Shown in pieces: positions 35,140 to 47,164 of a DNA stretch of 64,000 nt. This stretch comes from Euonymus europaeus. Lineage: Eukaryota > Streptophyta > Magnoliopsida > Celastrales > Celastraceae. The notes under the pieces were generated by a model. It was not told where the DNA came from, did not search any database, and was given only the letters and a program-made list of their open reading frames with translations. A program made the translations under genes and the position numbers. Numbering within the stretch: the first letter of the stretch is position 1; each line of letters opens with the position of its first letter. The DNA lies in NCBI GenBank assembly GCA_963580455.1, contig OY756963.1:15271555-15335554 (forward strand), read 5' to 3'.

Positions 35140-36540
35140 AGCTGATTCCTTTTCGTGAATGCCAAGCATCGCCACTAGATCAACCATGGATAATCATTTT
35201 TGACTTATAGAAACTACAGTTGGAAAATTAGCAATTTTGTAGAATCGATTGCAAGTTTTGTTGATTTTTTTTAAAGTTCATCTTGACTCCAAATTATAAA
35301 CAGCTTTTGAGCAATTCAGCCATGAATCAACTCGCAAAGAATTTGGTCATGTTGATGAAGTTGAAAGAATGGAATTAGAAAGTAATTTTACTCAACGAAC
35401 ATACGAGGGTTTGGATTCCAAGAATTCAAGACTCTTGCAGAAGATGGAGGTCCCTTATTTCAATGCTGGGGATGATCCTCTAGAATGAACTTATAAAGCA
35501 GAACAGTACTTCAGTACTACAATACACTAGAGCACCAAAAGTTTTTGTTATATCTTTGAACCTGAACTTTGATTCTCTCTAGTGGTTTCGTCAGATGAAC
35601 TGCTTGGTCACCACTCCTAAATGTGTGGAATTCACTAGGACATTATGCAAGGAATTTGGTCCATCTAACTTTGAGGATACTGCAAAACCATTGTTCAAAT
35701 TGAGCCAAACAAGTACATTGACTACTTATGTTGTTGAATTTAGAAGATTGGCTATTCGAACAAAGGATCTTAGTTCTGCACTATTAAAGAGTTGCTTTAT
35801 TGGAGGTTTGAAGAAAGAATTGAAATATGATGTCAAGTTGCTTAAATATGAGAAAATGCATGATGCAGTCATTTTTGCACATCAATTGGACAAAAAATTG
35901 AATGAAACTAAGTTCATTGTACCAAGGGTACCTACTATGAACAAATTCCAAATTTTTCACTTCCATGGACTTCACATAGTAACACTAGTGCAAAGACAAA
36001 TGAGGTACCCATACCCATTAGGAGGATTTCTCTTCACTTCATCTTTGGGAGGTTGAAATGTGGTATTACGAGTACAATGGTTGTCCACTGTAAGTCCAGT
36101 TTCATGGGATTTCCAAACATTAGGCATGGAGTTCACTATAGATTTGCATATTAAACTCACTAGAAATATGAATGGAATTCCTTTCGTATAGTCTACATCA
36201 TTACAACAGATTGTCAAAAAATTGCCTATTGTTAACTTGAGAATTTTTTTGTATTCAACAGAGGTAGTTCAAAGAAAGGATAGTTGAATAATAACTGAGA
36301 TACAAAGACAATAACTTAGCAAATTGTTAATCTCACATGGAGCAATTTTCCAACTTCTAGTAGCTCTACCACCTTATAGATACATGATCATACTATTCCA
36401 CTGATTATTAGAGTAAAACCACCAAGCATTAGACCATACCTCTATGGACCTACACGGAAAATAGAAATTGAAAATGTCAATCATGAAGAGCTTGGACATA
36501 TATTGTTGAAGTTGTGCCACAGACATAGGTTTGGTTAGCA
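35140..36540 (+). pseudogene. Ty3 retrotransposon gag/protease fragment
   Basis: The gag core is open at 35595-36056 with EFTRTLCKEFGPSNFED, LFKLSQTSTLTTYVVEFRRL and CFIGGLKKELKYDVKLL, the Retrotrans_gag pattern. Upstream gag pieces (YFNAGDDP region near 35455) are frameshifted. After a jump, VLRVQWLSTVSPVSWDFQTLGMEFT (near 36060-36130, in parts) is the protease C-terminus, and LPPYRY plus the IRVKPPSIRPY segment near 36368-36440 precedes RT. The zinc knuckle and protease active site are missing, so an internal deletion is likely. It is cut near 36540 by an Athila-type LTR. Confidence 0.8.
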
Positions 36541-36542
36541 TA

Positions 36543-38064
36543 TTGTTATGTCATTAGTAACAATTTAAAATAAACTTACAAATGTACAACTAATATATAG
36601 TGAACAAGTAAGAGTCGATCCAACAAGGAGTGATGCTAATAGATATACAATCTAACACTTGAATATAATTGATACAATTATAAAAGGGGGAAAAGGGGGT
36701 TAAATCTTGTAATAGACAAAAATTAAGATAAAGAAATTGACGTTAAGAACAAGAATGAAAATTGATATTAATGAAAACAATAGTTAAGACTCACTATCCA
36801 CCACAAAACATTCAAACAATTTATAAGAAATAATAGACTAACAATTTTAACAAGCATATGATGACAACATTCACAACAAGGTCATGACCAAACTCAAGTT
36901 GTATAATTCTCTCTTAATTGCATGTAAAGTGTATGACGTCTACCTCATTACGTGTATTCTTAATTGAAATCTAGCATGGCGTCTGCATCAATCAACAATC
37001 AAGAATCCAATAAGAGCAAATAGAATATGAATGTCACAAGAATCCTAATACATGGTATTTGTACTTAGGTATTCAAGAATTGATTTTTCATAATTCGTTT
37101 TCAACTGAATTATATGTTGCAAGAAAGAACATATTCAACAAGGCAATTGACCATGTTCTACAACAATTAATTCCAATACAGGTTTCAAAGTTAGCTACTC
37201 AAAGAAACACAATACTAGAACTCACATAACATGGAAAAATCAAAATCATCATGCTTGTAGAAATTGAAATCCACACAACTTATAAAATTGAAAGCATGCT
37301 TAGGGCTTCAAGACAATCCCCAACTAACAAGAGTTTAGTTATACATAACCAAATAAAACATGAAACAAAAAAAAACATAATTACAAACACAAGCCTTGTT
37401 TTCTCCTCCTCCTTCTCCTCCTCCTCCTCCTTCTCCTCCTAGCCCCTTCTCTTAGCCCCTTCTCCTTCTATTTATAGAGAAAATGAGCACATAGTGGAGG
37501 AGTTAGTGCCATCTTTTGGTGGTGGATTGTCCATCAAATTCGTTTGGTGGATTGTCCACTCTTTGAATAGAGATGGTATCATCAATGACATCAACTTCCA
37601 ATTATATACTAATCTTGAAACTGCATTATGGGCCTAAATGAAGCCTATTATGAACTCAAACCTTTCATAAATATTGTAGATACAAATGTGTAGATAATTA
37701 TGGGCTTTTGAATCACTCAATTTGGACATCAGACGCTCACGTTATGGTCTTCTAAAGGTCTGGTCTGCAAATAGAAATTCTGCTTCGGATATAACTTCCA
37801 AACTTGACTTCGAGGCAACCTTTAGAGGCCCAAACGAACTCCGATTTTTGTGAACCAGCACTTCCTGCAAAGCTTGAAGTGTCCTCTAAAATTTTTCTGA
37901 ATATCAAATCTCATTCAGACAGCTCTTACTACCTCTTAACCTGCAAAACATCCAAGAAGATCTTAAGTACAATAATCTTGAAAATTCAGCTTTTAAGCAC
38001 AATTTCTTGGCATTGCTTTGGTAGTATTTTATCACTTTAAAAATGTATATTCTGGCACTTATCA
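36543..38064 (-). mobile_element. Athila-type 3' LTR (element A)
   Basis: Read in reverse it begins TGATAAGTGCCAGAATATAC at 38064, immediately after a polypurine tract. Its end lies near 36543 by alignment with the better-bounded LTR at 61998-63184 (shared GTCGATCC block near 36609 and 62072). About 1.5 kb. It contains a CTC/CTT microsatellite at 37398-37440. The ORFs inside are not supported. The left boundary is uncertain by some tens of bases. Confidence 0.7.
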
Positions 38065-38078
38065 CAACCCCCAACCAG
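38065..38078 (-). promoter_or_regulatory. Polypurine tract of Athila-type element A
   Basis: In reverse it reads GGTTGGGGGTTG just before the LTR start TGATAAG. Confidence 0.7.
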
Positions 38079-39290
38079 CTTATTGCTAGTCCCTAGTAAG
38101 TCAAGCATAAAAATGTTATGAGAAATGATTGAAAGTAACAATACTAGAACAAAAGGTAAGAGATCACAATTCCTATCCAGATTAGTATAGTCACAACTTC
38201 CAAGACTTGTGTGTGTGTGCTAAACCAAAACCTTCATACCACAATCCATAATGCATATAACCTCAAAAAATTATCCAAGTAAAAGCCTCAACTCCATATT
38301 CTCATAGGGTAGAGAAGGATTTCTGTGCTATGAATTTCGCTCATGGAGTTGGAAAATAGATATGCACTCAAAAGAAAAGTCAATTTAAGGACAAACAAAT
38401 AAACAAACATTGATCAAATGATAGGTATATTAGCTGTCTAGAACTTCCACCAGTCTTACCACAAACCTACTGTGGAATTCTATTGATCAAAATTTGTTCA
38501 ATTGACAAACTAATAGGAAAACTTATCTACTGAAGGATGACGAATACACATAACAATTTTTTTTTGTTCTTTGTTTTTTTTTCTTTTTTTTCTTTTTTGT
38601 TTTTTATGTCTCGAATTCATAATATAGAACATCTCAAACAAAGGCCCAATAAAAGTACAACATTATTCTCAAACATTGATCAATATCATCCTCAGCATTC
38701 ATCCAATCATTCCACAAACCATGTAATGGTGTTCATTGATAGCAATTATCCATTTCAAAAGATCAATGCAAGTTCATAAGTTGTTTACTCATTTCTCTCC
38801 ACTCATTTGTGTTTTAACCAGAAAATATTCTTCGTCATATGCATTATCATCCATCTTACCACAAGGTTTAATATTTGTGGACAAAAGTGTGTTAAAAGTT
38901 GCTTTCTAATAATCCAGATAGAAAAATTGACTCAAACTAATTGTACCAGCACCAAATCATCAAAGTGCATGAATATGCCACCACCCCCAACCTAAACTAA
39001 ACATTGTCCGCAATGTGAAAATGAAGAAGTATGGAAAAGCAATGCAATGCAAGAAAACACAGGATAGAAAAATACAACATGAGGTGGAAGATGCTCAAGA
39101 CAATGGTGGGAGGGGAAGATGGTTAGCGCCGCACCATATTCATGAGGACATTCAGCATGTGTTCCAGCCGCTGTTGTCCAACCTCCAACCTATGCAGGCA
39201 GGCTAAGATGTCGTGAATGTCGTTAGTCGGAGGTAGTGCAGCAGCAGAAGATTCAGATCCTTCCAGTTGTAAAGCAACTGGACGTCGCGA
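38079..39290 (-). other. 3' untranslated region of Athila-type element A
   Basis: Noncoding spacer between the extra ORF and the PPT. It contains a strong T-run (38559-38606, A-run on the element strand) and the plain CCCCCAACC-type block. Resembling stretches occur near 52.1-52.4 kb and 63.8-64.0 kb. Confidence 0.55.
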
Positions 39291-39296
39291 TGTTCT

Positions 39297-40120
39297 TTAT
39301 CGACGAACATTGGAAAACATGTGGCTAGTACTCTGACGCCAAGTAGAGTTCTCCAAAATAGTCACTGGATAATTGGAAGTTGTCTGACTGTGAGGCGGGC
39401 GGATGCCCATACTGAAAAGCAACCGCGCGATGAGTCTCGAGAAAAATAATCTCCCGACCTTGGTTGTTTGTTTCTCCGCGATACATGTAATATAGGATGA
39501 AAAGTATGTTACCCTGGCATTGTTGACTGTGTCCAATGGGGCAAAGGTTACTGCGGAGAGCATCATCAAGCATCCACATCGTGGATGGCAAATAAGAGCG
39601 GCGTGTAGAAGTAGCATACGGATCGTGTCGCCCTTGACACATATCATCAATCATCTCTTGATGAGAAATAGAGATCGGCGCTTGAAAACCTACAGCGACG
39701 TCAGCGGTAGGTGGATAGCCTAAACATGAGCAAATATCCGCTGTCGTGAATTGAAGCCGAAGACCAGGGATGTCGACCTGATACACTGGTTGAGTGCCAG
39801 AAGAGTGGGGTAACTTGAGAAGAGTATGGTAAAAGGAGCGAACGATGTGAGGATACACCGGGAATTCGTCTTTTGCATCAGGATCGACCAAGAACAGCAG
39901 AGAATGGTCACGGAGGTAGCTCATGGCCCATCAGTTGGCAGAATCGTTCAGGATTTTTGAATCGATTCGACGTTCTGGCATGATTGTAGCTCTGGAAAAT
40001 AAGTCCACTGTGGCAACGACATTGCGGGGGCTGTGTGGCATACTGTGAAGGAGGAAGAGAAAGATGATCAGAAAAGACAAGAATAATAACGGAAGAGTTG
40101 AAAATTAGGAAGAAACAGAG
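39297..40120 (-). pseudogene. Extra ORF of Athila-type element (putative plant transposon protein domain, PF20167-like)
   Basis: This lies downstream of pol, where Athila elements carry an additional 'env-position' gene. The best open part is 39924-39325 (199 aa). It has YPHIVRSFYHTL near the start, QVDIPGLRLQFTTADICSCLGYP in the middle, and LPSTMWMLDDALRSNLCPIG then QQCQGNILFILYYMYRG, which match the putative plant transposon protein domain that I recall in such elements. In the same frame the coding sequence continues upstream (SKILNDSANW-like) across a TGA at about 39930. No convincing signal peptide or membrane anchor is seen. Its biochemical role is unknown. Frameshifts may exist at the C-terminus. 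Confidence 0.7.
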
Positions 40121-40639
40121 TGTGAGAAAAGAAGACAATTAGGATTTTTTTCTCTTTCATTTTTTTTTCTCTCTCATTTTTTTTTTTGTAGAAATTGATG
40201 CACATGCACAAGTAAGGTAACAGAGGCTCATTTCAGTGACTTCTGTGCTAACGCCATCGAGTGTTTTCCTTCGGCCTATCAGGAGACCACAGCTTTTGTC
40301 CACAAGATCAAAATGTAAACCTTCAGGTCTTATACTAATGACAATACCGTCATGAGATGCTCTCCCTCCCAGCTGCCCTATAAGTAAACATTTGAAGATC
40401 CAAACCACATTAAGCTGGTCGAGAAAGCTCACACCGTAGACATATGGGCGCAATCAAGCCCCACGCACACAAAAGTGTACAACGACCACCTCAAGGTGAA
40501 AGTAAAAGTGAATATGCTAAGAAAATGTGCAACTGAACTAAATGCTTGGTTGAACACACAAAGATAATGAGAAAGAAATATGGGTTGCCTCCCATAAGCG
40601 CAAAATTTAGCGTCGTCAGCCAGACGGAACAGCGTATCA

Positions 40640-41824
40640 AGTGAGTGGAACAGGATCAGAAAGCCTTAAATTCTCATCAAGATGTTCTGTTGCTGGCTCT
40701 AAATAGTGCTTGAGACGATGACCATTCACTTTAAAAATATTTCCCATCTATGGGTGTTGATGATTCACTGCACCATGTGAAAAAACATGAGTAATAAGGA
40801 ATGGACCATACCATCGTGAACGGAGATTACCTAGGAATAGTCGGAGGCGTGAGTTATATAATAAGACTTTCTGCCCAGGTTCAAAATGTTTTCTCAAAAT
40901 GGACTTGTCATGATAGGCCTTGGTCTTCTCTTTGTATATTTTAGAGCTCTCATAGGCTTCATTTCGGAATTCTTCCAACTCACTCAACTACAACTTTCAT
41001 TGCTCTCCTGCAGCCTTCATCTCAAAATTGTACTATTTGATAGCCCAATATGCTTTGTGCTCTAATTCAACCGTTAAGTGGCAGGGTTTGCCAAAAACCA
41101 ACCTGTATGGTGACATTCCAATCAGAGTTTTGTAAGCTGTACGATAAGCCCATAGAGCATCCATGAGACGATCAGACCAATCCTTGCGTGAGGAGCTCAC
41201 AGTCTTCTCCAATATCTGCTTAATTTCCCTATTACAGATTTCAGCTTGTCCGCTTGTCTGTGGAAGATATGGCGTGGACACCTTATGTTTGACTCCGTAC
41301 TTTTGCAATAGTGCTGCAAAAAGTTTATTATTGAAATGGGACCCTCCATCACTAATGATCGCCCTAGGTGTTCCAAATCTTGCAAATATATTTTCTTTAA
41401 GAAATCTGAGAACAACTCGAGAATCATTAGTCTTGGATGGAACTGCTTCCACCCATTTTGAAACATAATCCACAGCAAGTAAGATATATAAATAACCTTT
41501 AGATGAAGGAAAAGATCCCATGAAATCAATACCCCAGACATCAAAAATTTCAACTATTAGAATAGGAGATAAAGGCATCTGATTCCTAGATGAAAGATTA
41601 CCTAACCGCTGACACCTATCAAAAGTAGAGCAGAAAGTATATGCATCTTTGAACAAACTCGGCCAATGAAATCCACATTGCAATACTTTCAAAGCTGTCT
41701 TCTTTGGACCAGAATGTCCTCCACAAGCATATGAGTGACAAAACGTGAGTATGGATTGAAATTCTGATTCTAGCACACACCGTCTGATGATTTGGTCAGA
41801 ACACTATTTGAAAAAGTATGGATC
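40640..41824 (-). pseudogene. Athila-type integrase
   Basis: After the stop that ends the RT part, a second TAG occurs near 41803. The zinc-binding H2C2 module follows ([15 protein letters not shown]...[11 protein letters not shown]; 41776-41600), then the core [21 protein letters not shown] (in parts), [20 protein letters not shown] and the [16 protein letters not shown] stretch that ends in the catalytic Glu region. A further stop near 41030 separates the C-terminal part (40987-40640) with [39 protein letters not shown] and KVNGHRLKHYLEP. The DDE residues are visible, but nonsense codons make it inactive. Confidence 0.93.
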
Positions 41825-43720
41825 ATCCTATATGTAATACTTTGCTGTTGTCACGAGCTTATCCTTGTAATTTCTTGGCACATTTCCTGGAAGATCACCT
41901 GTAACAAGGTAATTGACAATGTCAGCATACCATGGTACAGAAATAGATAAAGATAGTAATTGCTCATCAGGAAAATTCTCATTTAGAGGCAAAAAGTCTT
42001 CTTCGGTCACTGAATTGTTCACCAAACGGCTGAGGTGATCGGCCACCACATTCTCGGATCCTTTTTTGTCCTTAATCTTCAGATCGAACTCTTGAAGTAA
42101 TATAATCCATCTAATCAAGCGAGGCTTCGCATCCTTCTTTTGAAGAAGGTACCTAAGAGCTGCATGGTCAGAAAATACAATTACTTTAGTGCCAATCAAA
42201 TATGCACAAAATTTTTCTAAAGCAAAAATAACAGAAGGGAGCTCCTTCTCTGTAGTGGAGTAGTTTAATTGGGCATCATTGAGTGTTCTACTGGCATAGT
42301 AGATGACATGAAGTACTTTATTTACTCGTTGTCCCAAAACATCTCCTACAGCATAATCGGAAACATCGCACATTAGTTCAAAAGGGAGGCTCCAATTGGG
42401 AGGCATCATGATCGGTGCTGACGTAAGGAGGAGTTTAAGCTTGTTAAAAGCTGTCAAACATGTCTCATCAAACTCAAATGTCACATCCTTGGATAGTAAG
42501 TTACACAATGGCTTAGCTATCTTCGAGAAATCCTTGATGAACCTCCTGTAGAAACCTGCATGTCCAAGGAAAGATCTTATTTCCTTAATGGTAGATGGAG
42601 GTGGAAGATTACTCACCAGATCCACTTTTGCTTTGTCAACTTCTATTCCCTTGCTAGAGATGATATGACCAATTACAATTCTTTGTTGTACCATAAAAGG
42701 ACATTTTTCCCAGTTTAAAACTAGATTGCATTCTTGACATCTTTCTAAGACCAAAGCGAGGTTATGAAGGCATTTATCAAAAGATGAACCAAATACACTA
42801 AAATCATCCATAAATACATCAATAATGTATTCCACCATATCTGAAAATATGCTCATCATACACCTTTGAAAAGTACCTGGAGCATTGCAAAGACCAAAAG
42901 GCATGCGCCTGTAGGTGAATGTACCATATGGACAAGTAAATGTCGTCTTGTCTTGATCTTCTGGAGCTATTGCAATCTGATTGTAGCCTGAATATCCATC
43001 AAGAAAACAATAATGGCTATGACCTGTAAGAAGTTCTAACATTTGATCAATAAAAGGTAGTGGAAAATGAACTTTTCTAGTACCTGAATTAAGCTTTCTG
43101 TAGTCAATGCAAACACGCCATCCTGTTTGAACTCGCGTGGAAACCAACTCATTATCTTTATTAAGGACTACTGTAACTCCAGAATTTTTAGGAACCACTT
43201 GTACCGAACTAACCCATTTGCTATCAGAGATAAGGTAAATGATGCCAACATCTAGCAATTTAAGTACTTCTTTTAGCACCACCTCCTTCATTATTGGGTT
43301 AAGTCTGCATTGGGCATCTCTTGTTGGTTTTGTTCCCTCCTCTAGTAGTATTCGATGCATACATCTAGAGGGACTGATTCCTCTGATATCAGCAATACTC
43401 CATCCGATTGATGTTTTATGCTCTTTTAATACCCTCATCAATTTCTCTTCTTCTTCAACACTGAGGTCGGACGCAATGATTACTGGAAATGTACTTTCTT
43501 CGCCCACATATGCGTACTTCAAATGCTTTGGTAGTTCCTTCAACTCCAATTGAGGTGCCTGCACAACAGATGGTACAAGTTTTGTCTTAGGCACTGGTAA
43601 AGGCTCAAAAGCATAAATATACATACCTAAAGAAGGTAAGGCTTTAAGGCGAGCTAAGACTTTGCTAGCTCGTTTATCCTCATCGATGGTTCCAAAATCA
43701 TGAATTAAAACTTTGTCCAA
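41825..43720 (-). pseudogene. Athila-type reverse transcriptase-RNase H
   Basis: This is the longest open frame of the window. It includes the pre-RT linker ([30 protein letters not shown]), RT blocks [55 protein letters not shown] and FMDDFSVFG (YIDD-type box with Met), the [19 protein letters not shown] thumb, and RNase H ([30 protein letters not shown], then the ADHLSRL end). It ends in a TAG at 41825-41827, where relatives have Trp, just before integrase. The ORF formally starts at 43897, but sequence beyond about 43720 belongs to the neighbouring Tat element on the other strand. Protease and gag are missing. Confidence 0.94.
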
Positions 43721-44242
43721 AAAGCACCCGAAGAGCATTCCTGAGTTTCTCTCGAGGGTTGAAAAGTACATTACGGCGGATGAAATCATGGCAGAACCCC
43801 ACATGACCAAACAATCCCCTGAAAGGTCCCCTCCGAGAAGAAGAAAACAGCAGAGGGAAAAAGGCCGTCCTCCTGAAAAGATGAACGGCCGAAGCAAATA
43901 CGATATGATTCTTATACTTCTCTTAACACCGCTTTGAAAAGAGTACTGAATGAGATACAGGATCGCGACATCGTCAAATGGCCTCCAAAGATGAAGTCAA
44001 CTCCTGGGAGGAAAGAGAGTGATAAGTATTGCAAATTCCATCGAGGTCCCGGACACGACACTGATGAATGCCATCATCTGAAGGACGAAATAGAGAATCT
44101 GATTCAAAGAGGATACCTAAAAAACTTCACCAGCTCGGTAGGAGACAAACGAGAAAGAGAAGGAAGAAGAGACAACAAAAGAGATGAAAGAGAGGATGAT
44201 AGGCACTATAGGCATGATAGTCGGGGGCTTAGCCTCTGGTGA
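43713..44242 (+). pseudogene. Tat-type Ty3 gag, C-terminal half
   Basis: It begins abruptly with [22 protein letters not shown], the standard end of the Tat gag core, and lacks everything upstream. After a frameshift, 43934-44242 carries YCKFHRGPGHDTDECHHLKDE, the Cys/His motif, followed by IENLIQRGYLKNF and a very Arg/Glu-rich tail. Frame shifts again near 44184 into protease. The element is 5'-truncated, so no 5' LTR or primer site is present. Confidence 0.88.
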
Positions 44243-44858
44243 AGAAAGCTCATCGGGCAGGAGAGCATATGCCCGGACTATGCATCAGGTTTCGGAGAGG
44301 TCAAAGAAACCCAGAACAGAGGAAGAGAAGATAATATTCTCCGAAAGAGACGGGGATGGTTTACATCAGCCACATGATGATGCCTTAGTCATTGAGGCAG
44401 TCATCGCCAACTACACGGTGAAGAAGATCCTGGTCGATAATGGAAGCGCAGCAGATGTTCTTTTTTACCATGCCTTCAAACAGATGAACCTCTCGAAGGA
44501 GAGCCTGAAAAAGTTTTCCTCACCCCTATACGGTTTCACGGGAGAGCAAGTCGTCCCTATCGGGATGATCAATCTACCCATAACCTTAGGGGACTATCCG
44601 AGGTCAAAACTATTCATGGTGGAGCTTCTGGTCGTAGACGTGCAGACCCCTTACAATGGATTGATTGGCCAACCACTACTTCACAAAGCCCGAGCAATTG
44701 TTTCCACCTATTATTTAAAGATGAAATTCCCCAATGAACGAGGAATAGGCGAAGTTCAGGGTGACCAAAAGCTCACCCGTCAGATGTATGTTACAGACCA
44801 AAAAGAGAAAAAGAAGCCAGTCTCAGTCTTAGAATTGTTGGATGATCACAACAATTAA
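44184..44858 (+). pseudogene. Tat-type aspartic protease region
   Basis: Retropepsin domain with DDALVIEAVIANYTVKKILV leading into the active-site DNGSAADVLF near 44439 (canonical D-(S/T/N)-G-(S/A)). It is followed by GFTGEQVVPIG and the YNGLIGQPLLHKARAIVSTYYL flap/C-terminal part. It ends in TAA at 44856-44858, but the same frame continues with RT, so this stop is probably a disabling mutation within a gag-pol frame. Confidence 0.88.
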
Positions 44859-45704
44859 ACCTCGAAGCCCTCCCCCGCCGAACAACTCATCACAATTTCC
44901 GTCGAGCAGGGGACGGAGAAGAGATTGTATTACGGCTCCGAGCTTAGTCAATACTTGAGCAAAAGCTTGACGAGTCTTCTCCGAGAAAATATCAGCACAT
45001 TCGAATGGAGTGCAGACGAGATGCCCGGTATCAGCGCTGATGTTATCACCCACCATCTTAGCATAAAATCTGGCAGCCGACCAGTAAAACAAAAGAAGAG
45101 AAATTTTGCACAAGATAGGCAAGAGGCCATCAAAACGGAGGTCAACAAGCTTTTGGATGTCGAATTCGTTCAAGAAGTACAATACCCAGAATGGCTCTCT
45201 AATGTTGTTATGGTGGCGAAAAAGAATGGTAAGTGGCGTATGTGTCTCGACTTCACTAACCTCAACAAGGCCTGCCCGAAGGACAGCTACCCACTGCCAA
45301 AGATAGACCAATTGATAGACGCAACTTCGGGAAAGGGTCTCCTCAGTTTCCTCGATGCCTATTCAGGTTATCACCATATTCAAATGCATCAAGCTGATGT
45401 GGAACACACCTCATTTGTTACTCCTAAAGGTATGTACTGCTATCAAGTCATGCCTTTTGTGCTGAAGAACGCAGGAGCCACCTACCAACGACTCGTTAAC
45501 AAAATATTATCCCTAATGCTCGGCAAGACGGTCGAGGCATACGTGGATGATATAGTTGTTAAAAGCAAGAAACCCGAGGATCACTTGGGCGACTTGCAGG
45601 AAGTATTTAATGTCTTGAAAAAGTTTAGCATGAAGCTTAACCCGGAGAAATGTGCGTTTGGCGTTTCATCGGGTAACAGCTCACTGGGAGAACTGCAGCT
45701 TTAA
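44859..45704 (+). pseudogene. Tat-type reverse transcriptase
   Basis: FEWSADEMPGISADVITHHL is the typical pre-RT segment. RT motifs follow: WLSNVVMVAKKNGKWRMCLD, FLDAYSGYHHIQMHQ, MPFVLKNAGATYQRLVN (usually PFGLKNA, so Gly to Val) and EAYVDDIVVKSKKPEDHL with the YVDD box near 45538. After KLNPEKCAFGV the frame is lost: an internal deletion of the thumb region appears between about 45670 and 45720, and the RNase H domain resumes in another frame. Confidence 0.92.
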
Positions 45705-45719
45705 GCCATTTTCTCGCCA

Positions 45720-47164
45720 GATTAGGAGATCGGTGTAAACATTTCTTTAACGCGCTCAAGCAAACGACCAATTTTTAGTGGACTGGAGATTGTCAAGAAG
45801 CTTTTGAGGAATTAAAGTCTTACCTTAGCCAGCCTCCTCTACTCACTTCTCCGAAAGAGAGAGAACCTTTATTCCTTTATCTAGCCACTACTGAGCACGC
45901 AGTGAGTGCAGTGCTCATAAGCAAGGACGAGGATAAAATCCAGAAGCCAATATACTACACCAGTAAAGTCCTCACTGAGACTAAGAAGAGATACACCAGG
46001 GCAGAGAAGTTGGCCTCGGCACTGGTAACCGCGGCTAGGAAGTTGCGACCCTACTTTCAAGCCCATACGGTTACAGTGTTGACCGACCAACCTCTCAAGA
46101 GCATACTCCAAAAACCGGATACGTTGGAAAGGCTCATTAAATGGTCAATCAAACTTAGCGAGTTTGATATCCACTATGAGCCGAAGAAAGCCATCAAAGC
46201 TCAAGCCCTAGCAGACTTTATCACTGAGTACCAACATCCTCTAGGGGAAGAGGCACCCTATGACCTATGGGAGCTCTTTGTCGATGGTTCTTCAAACAAG
46301 GATGGGAGTGGAGCAGGAATCCTACTTCTCGGGCCGGGGGGCTTGACTATTGAATACCCTCTCCGTTTCCAATTCGAAGCTTCCAACAACGAGGCCGAGT
46401 ACGAAGCTCTCCTAGCTGGTTTAAAGTTGGCAATTGACCTAGAGTTGCGCAATCTGGTGGTCAACAGTGACTCTCAGCTCTTCACCGAGCAGATTCGTAG
46501 CGAGTATGAAGCGAGAGGCTCCAACATTATCAAGTATTTGGAGAAAGCTAAGGAACTGACGAGTGAAATCCTGAACGTTGAAATACGGAGAGTGCCCCGA
46601 GAAGAGAATCAGCAGGCCGACGTGCTAGCTTGGCTAGCATCTACCTCAAAAAAAGATGAGGCCTCTTCAGTGCGGATAGAGATGTTGCCCAAACCGAGCA
46701 TCTTCGTAAGGGCCATCGTCGAAATTAACACTGAACGGTCTTGGATGGATCCAATACGAGCCTTCCTCACAGATGGGCAGTTACCTGAAGATAAAAACGA
46801 GGCTAGGAATCTCCGAGCAAGAGCAGCGAGGTATTCAATCATTCAAGGGATGCTCTACAGAAGATCCTTTACGCTCTCTTACCTTAAATGCCTTGCTCCA
46901 CGGGAGTCCGAGTATGCTCTCCGAGAAGTGCATGAAGGAGTTTGTGGCAGCCATGCAAGAGCAAGGACCTTAGCAAACAAGGTCTTGCGTTGTGGCTATT
47001 ATTGGCCGACCATGAGGAAAGATGCCAAGGATCTGGTACGAAAGTGCGACAAGTGCCAGAGGCACGCTAACATATCACATCTTCCACTATCCGAGATGAC
47101 TGTGATCGAGAACCCTTGTCCCTTTGCTCAGTGGGGGCTAGACCTGCTGGGACCCTTCCCTTAG
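45720..47164 (+). pseudogene. Tat-type RNase H, second (archaeal-like) RNase H, integrase N-terminus
   Basis: The first RNase H has KPIYYTSKVLTETKKRYTRAE and LTDQPLKSILQKPDTLERLI near 45945-46150. After a linker, the second RNase H reads LFVDGSSNKDGSGAGILL, FEASNNEAEYEALLAGLKLA and VNSDSQLFTEQI, ending in REENQQADVLAWLAS (catalytic D-E-D-D pattern visible). This extra domain is a hallmark of the Tat lineage. The integrase H2C2 module follows (HEGVCGSHARARTLANK, CGYYWPTMRKDA and CDKCQRH). TAG at 47162-47164 interrupts right before the integrase core. Confidence 0.94.

Noticed and set aside
39908..40138. Hydrophobic N-terminus (FLTLCFFLIF...) as a signal peptide of an envelope-like protein
   Set aside because: It is in a different frame from the conserved ORF at 39325-39924, so it is a chance hydrophobic reading.
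41197..41553. Second reverse ORF overlapping the Athila integrase
   Set aside because: Out-of-frame shadow of the integrase core.
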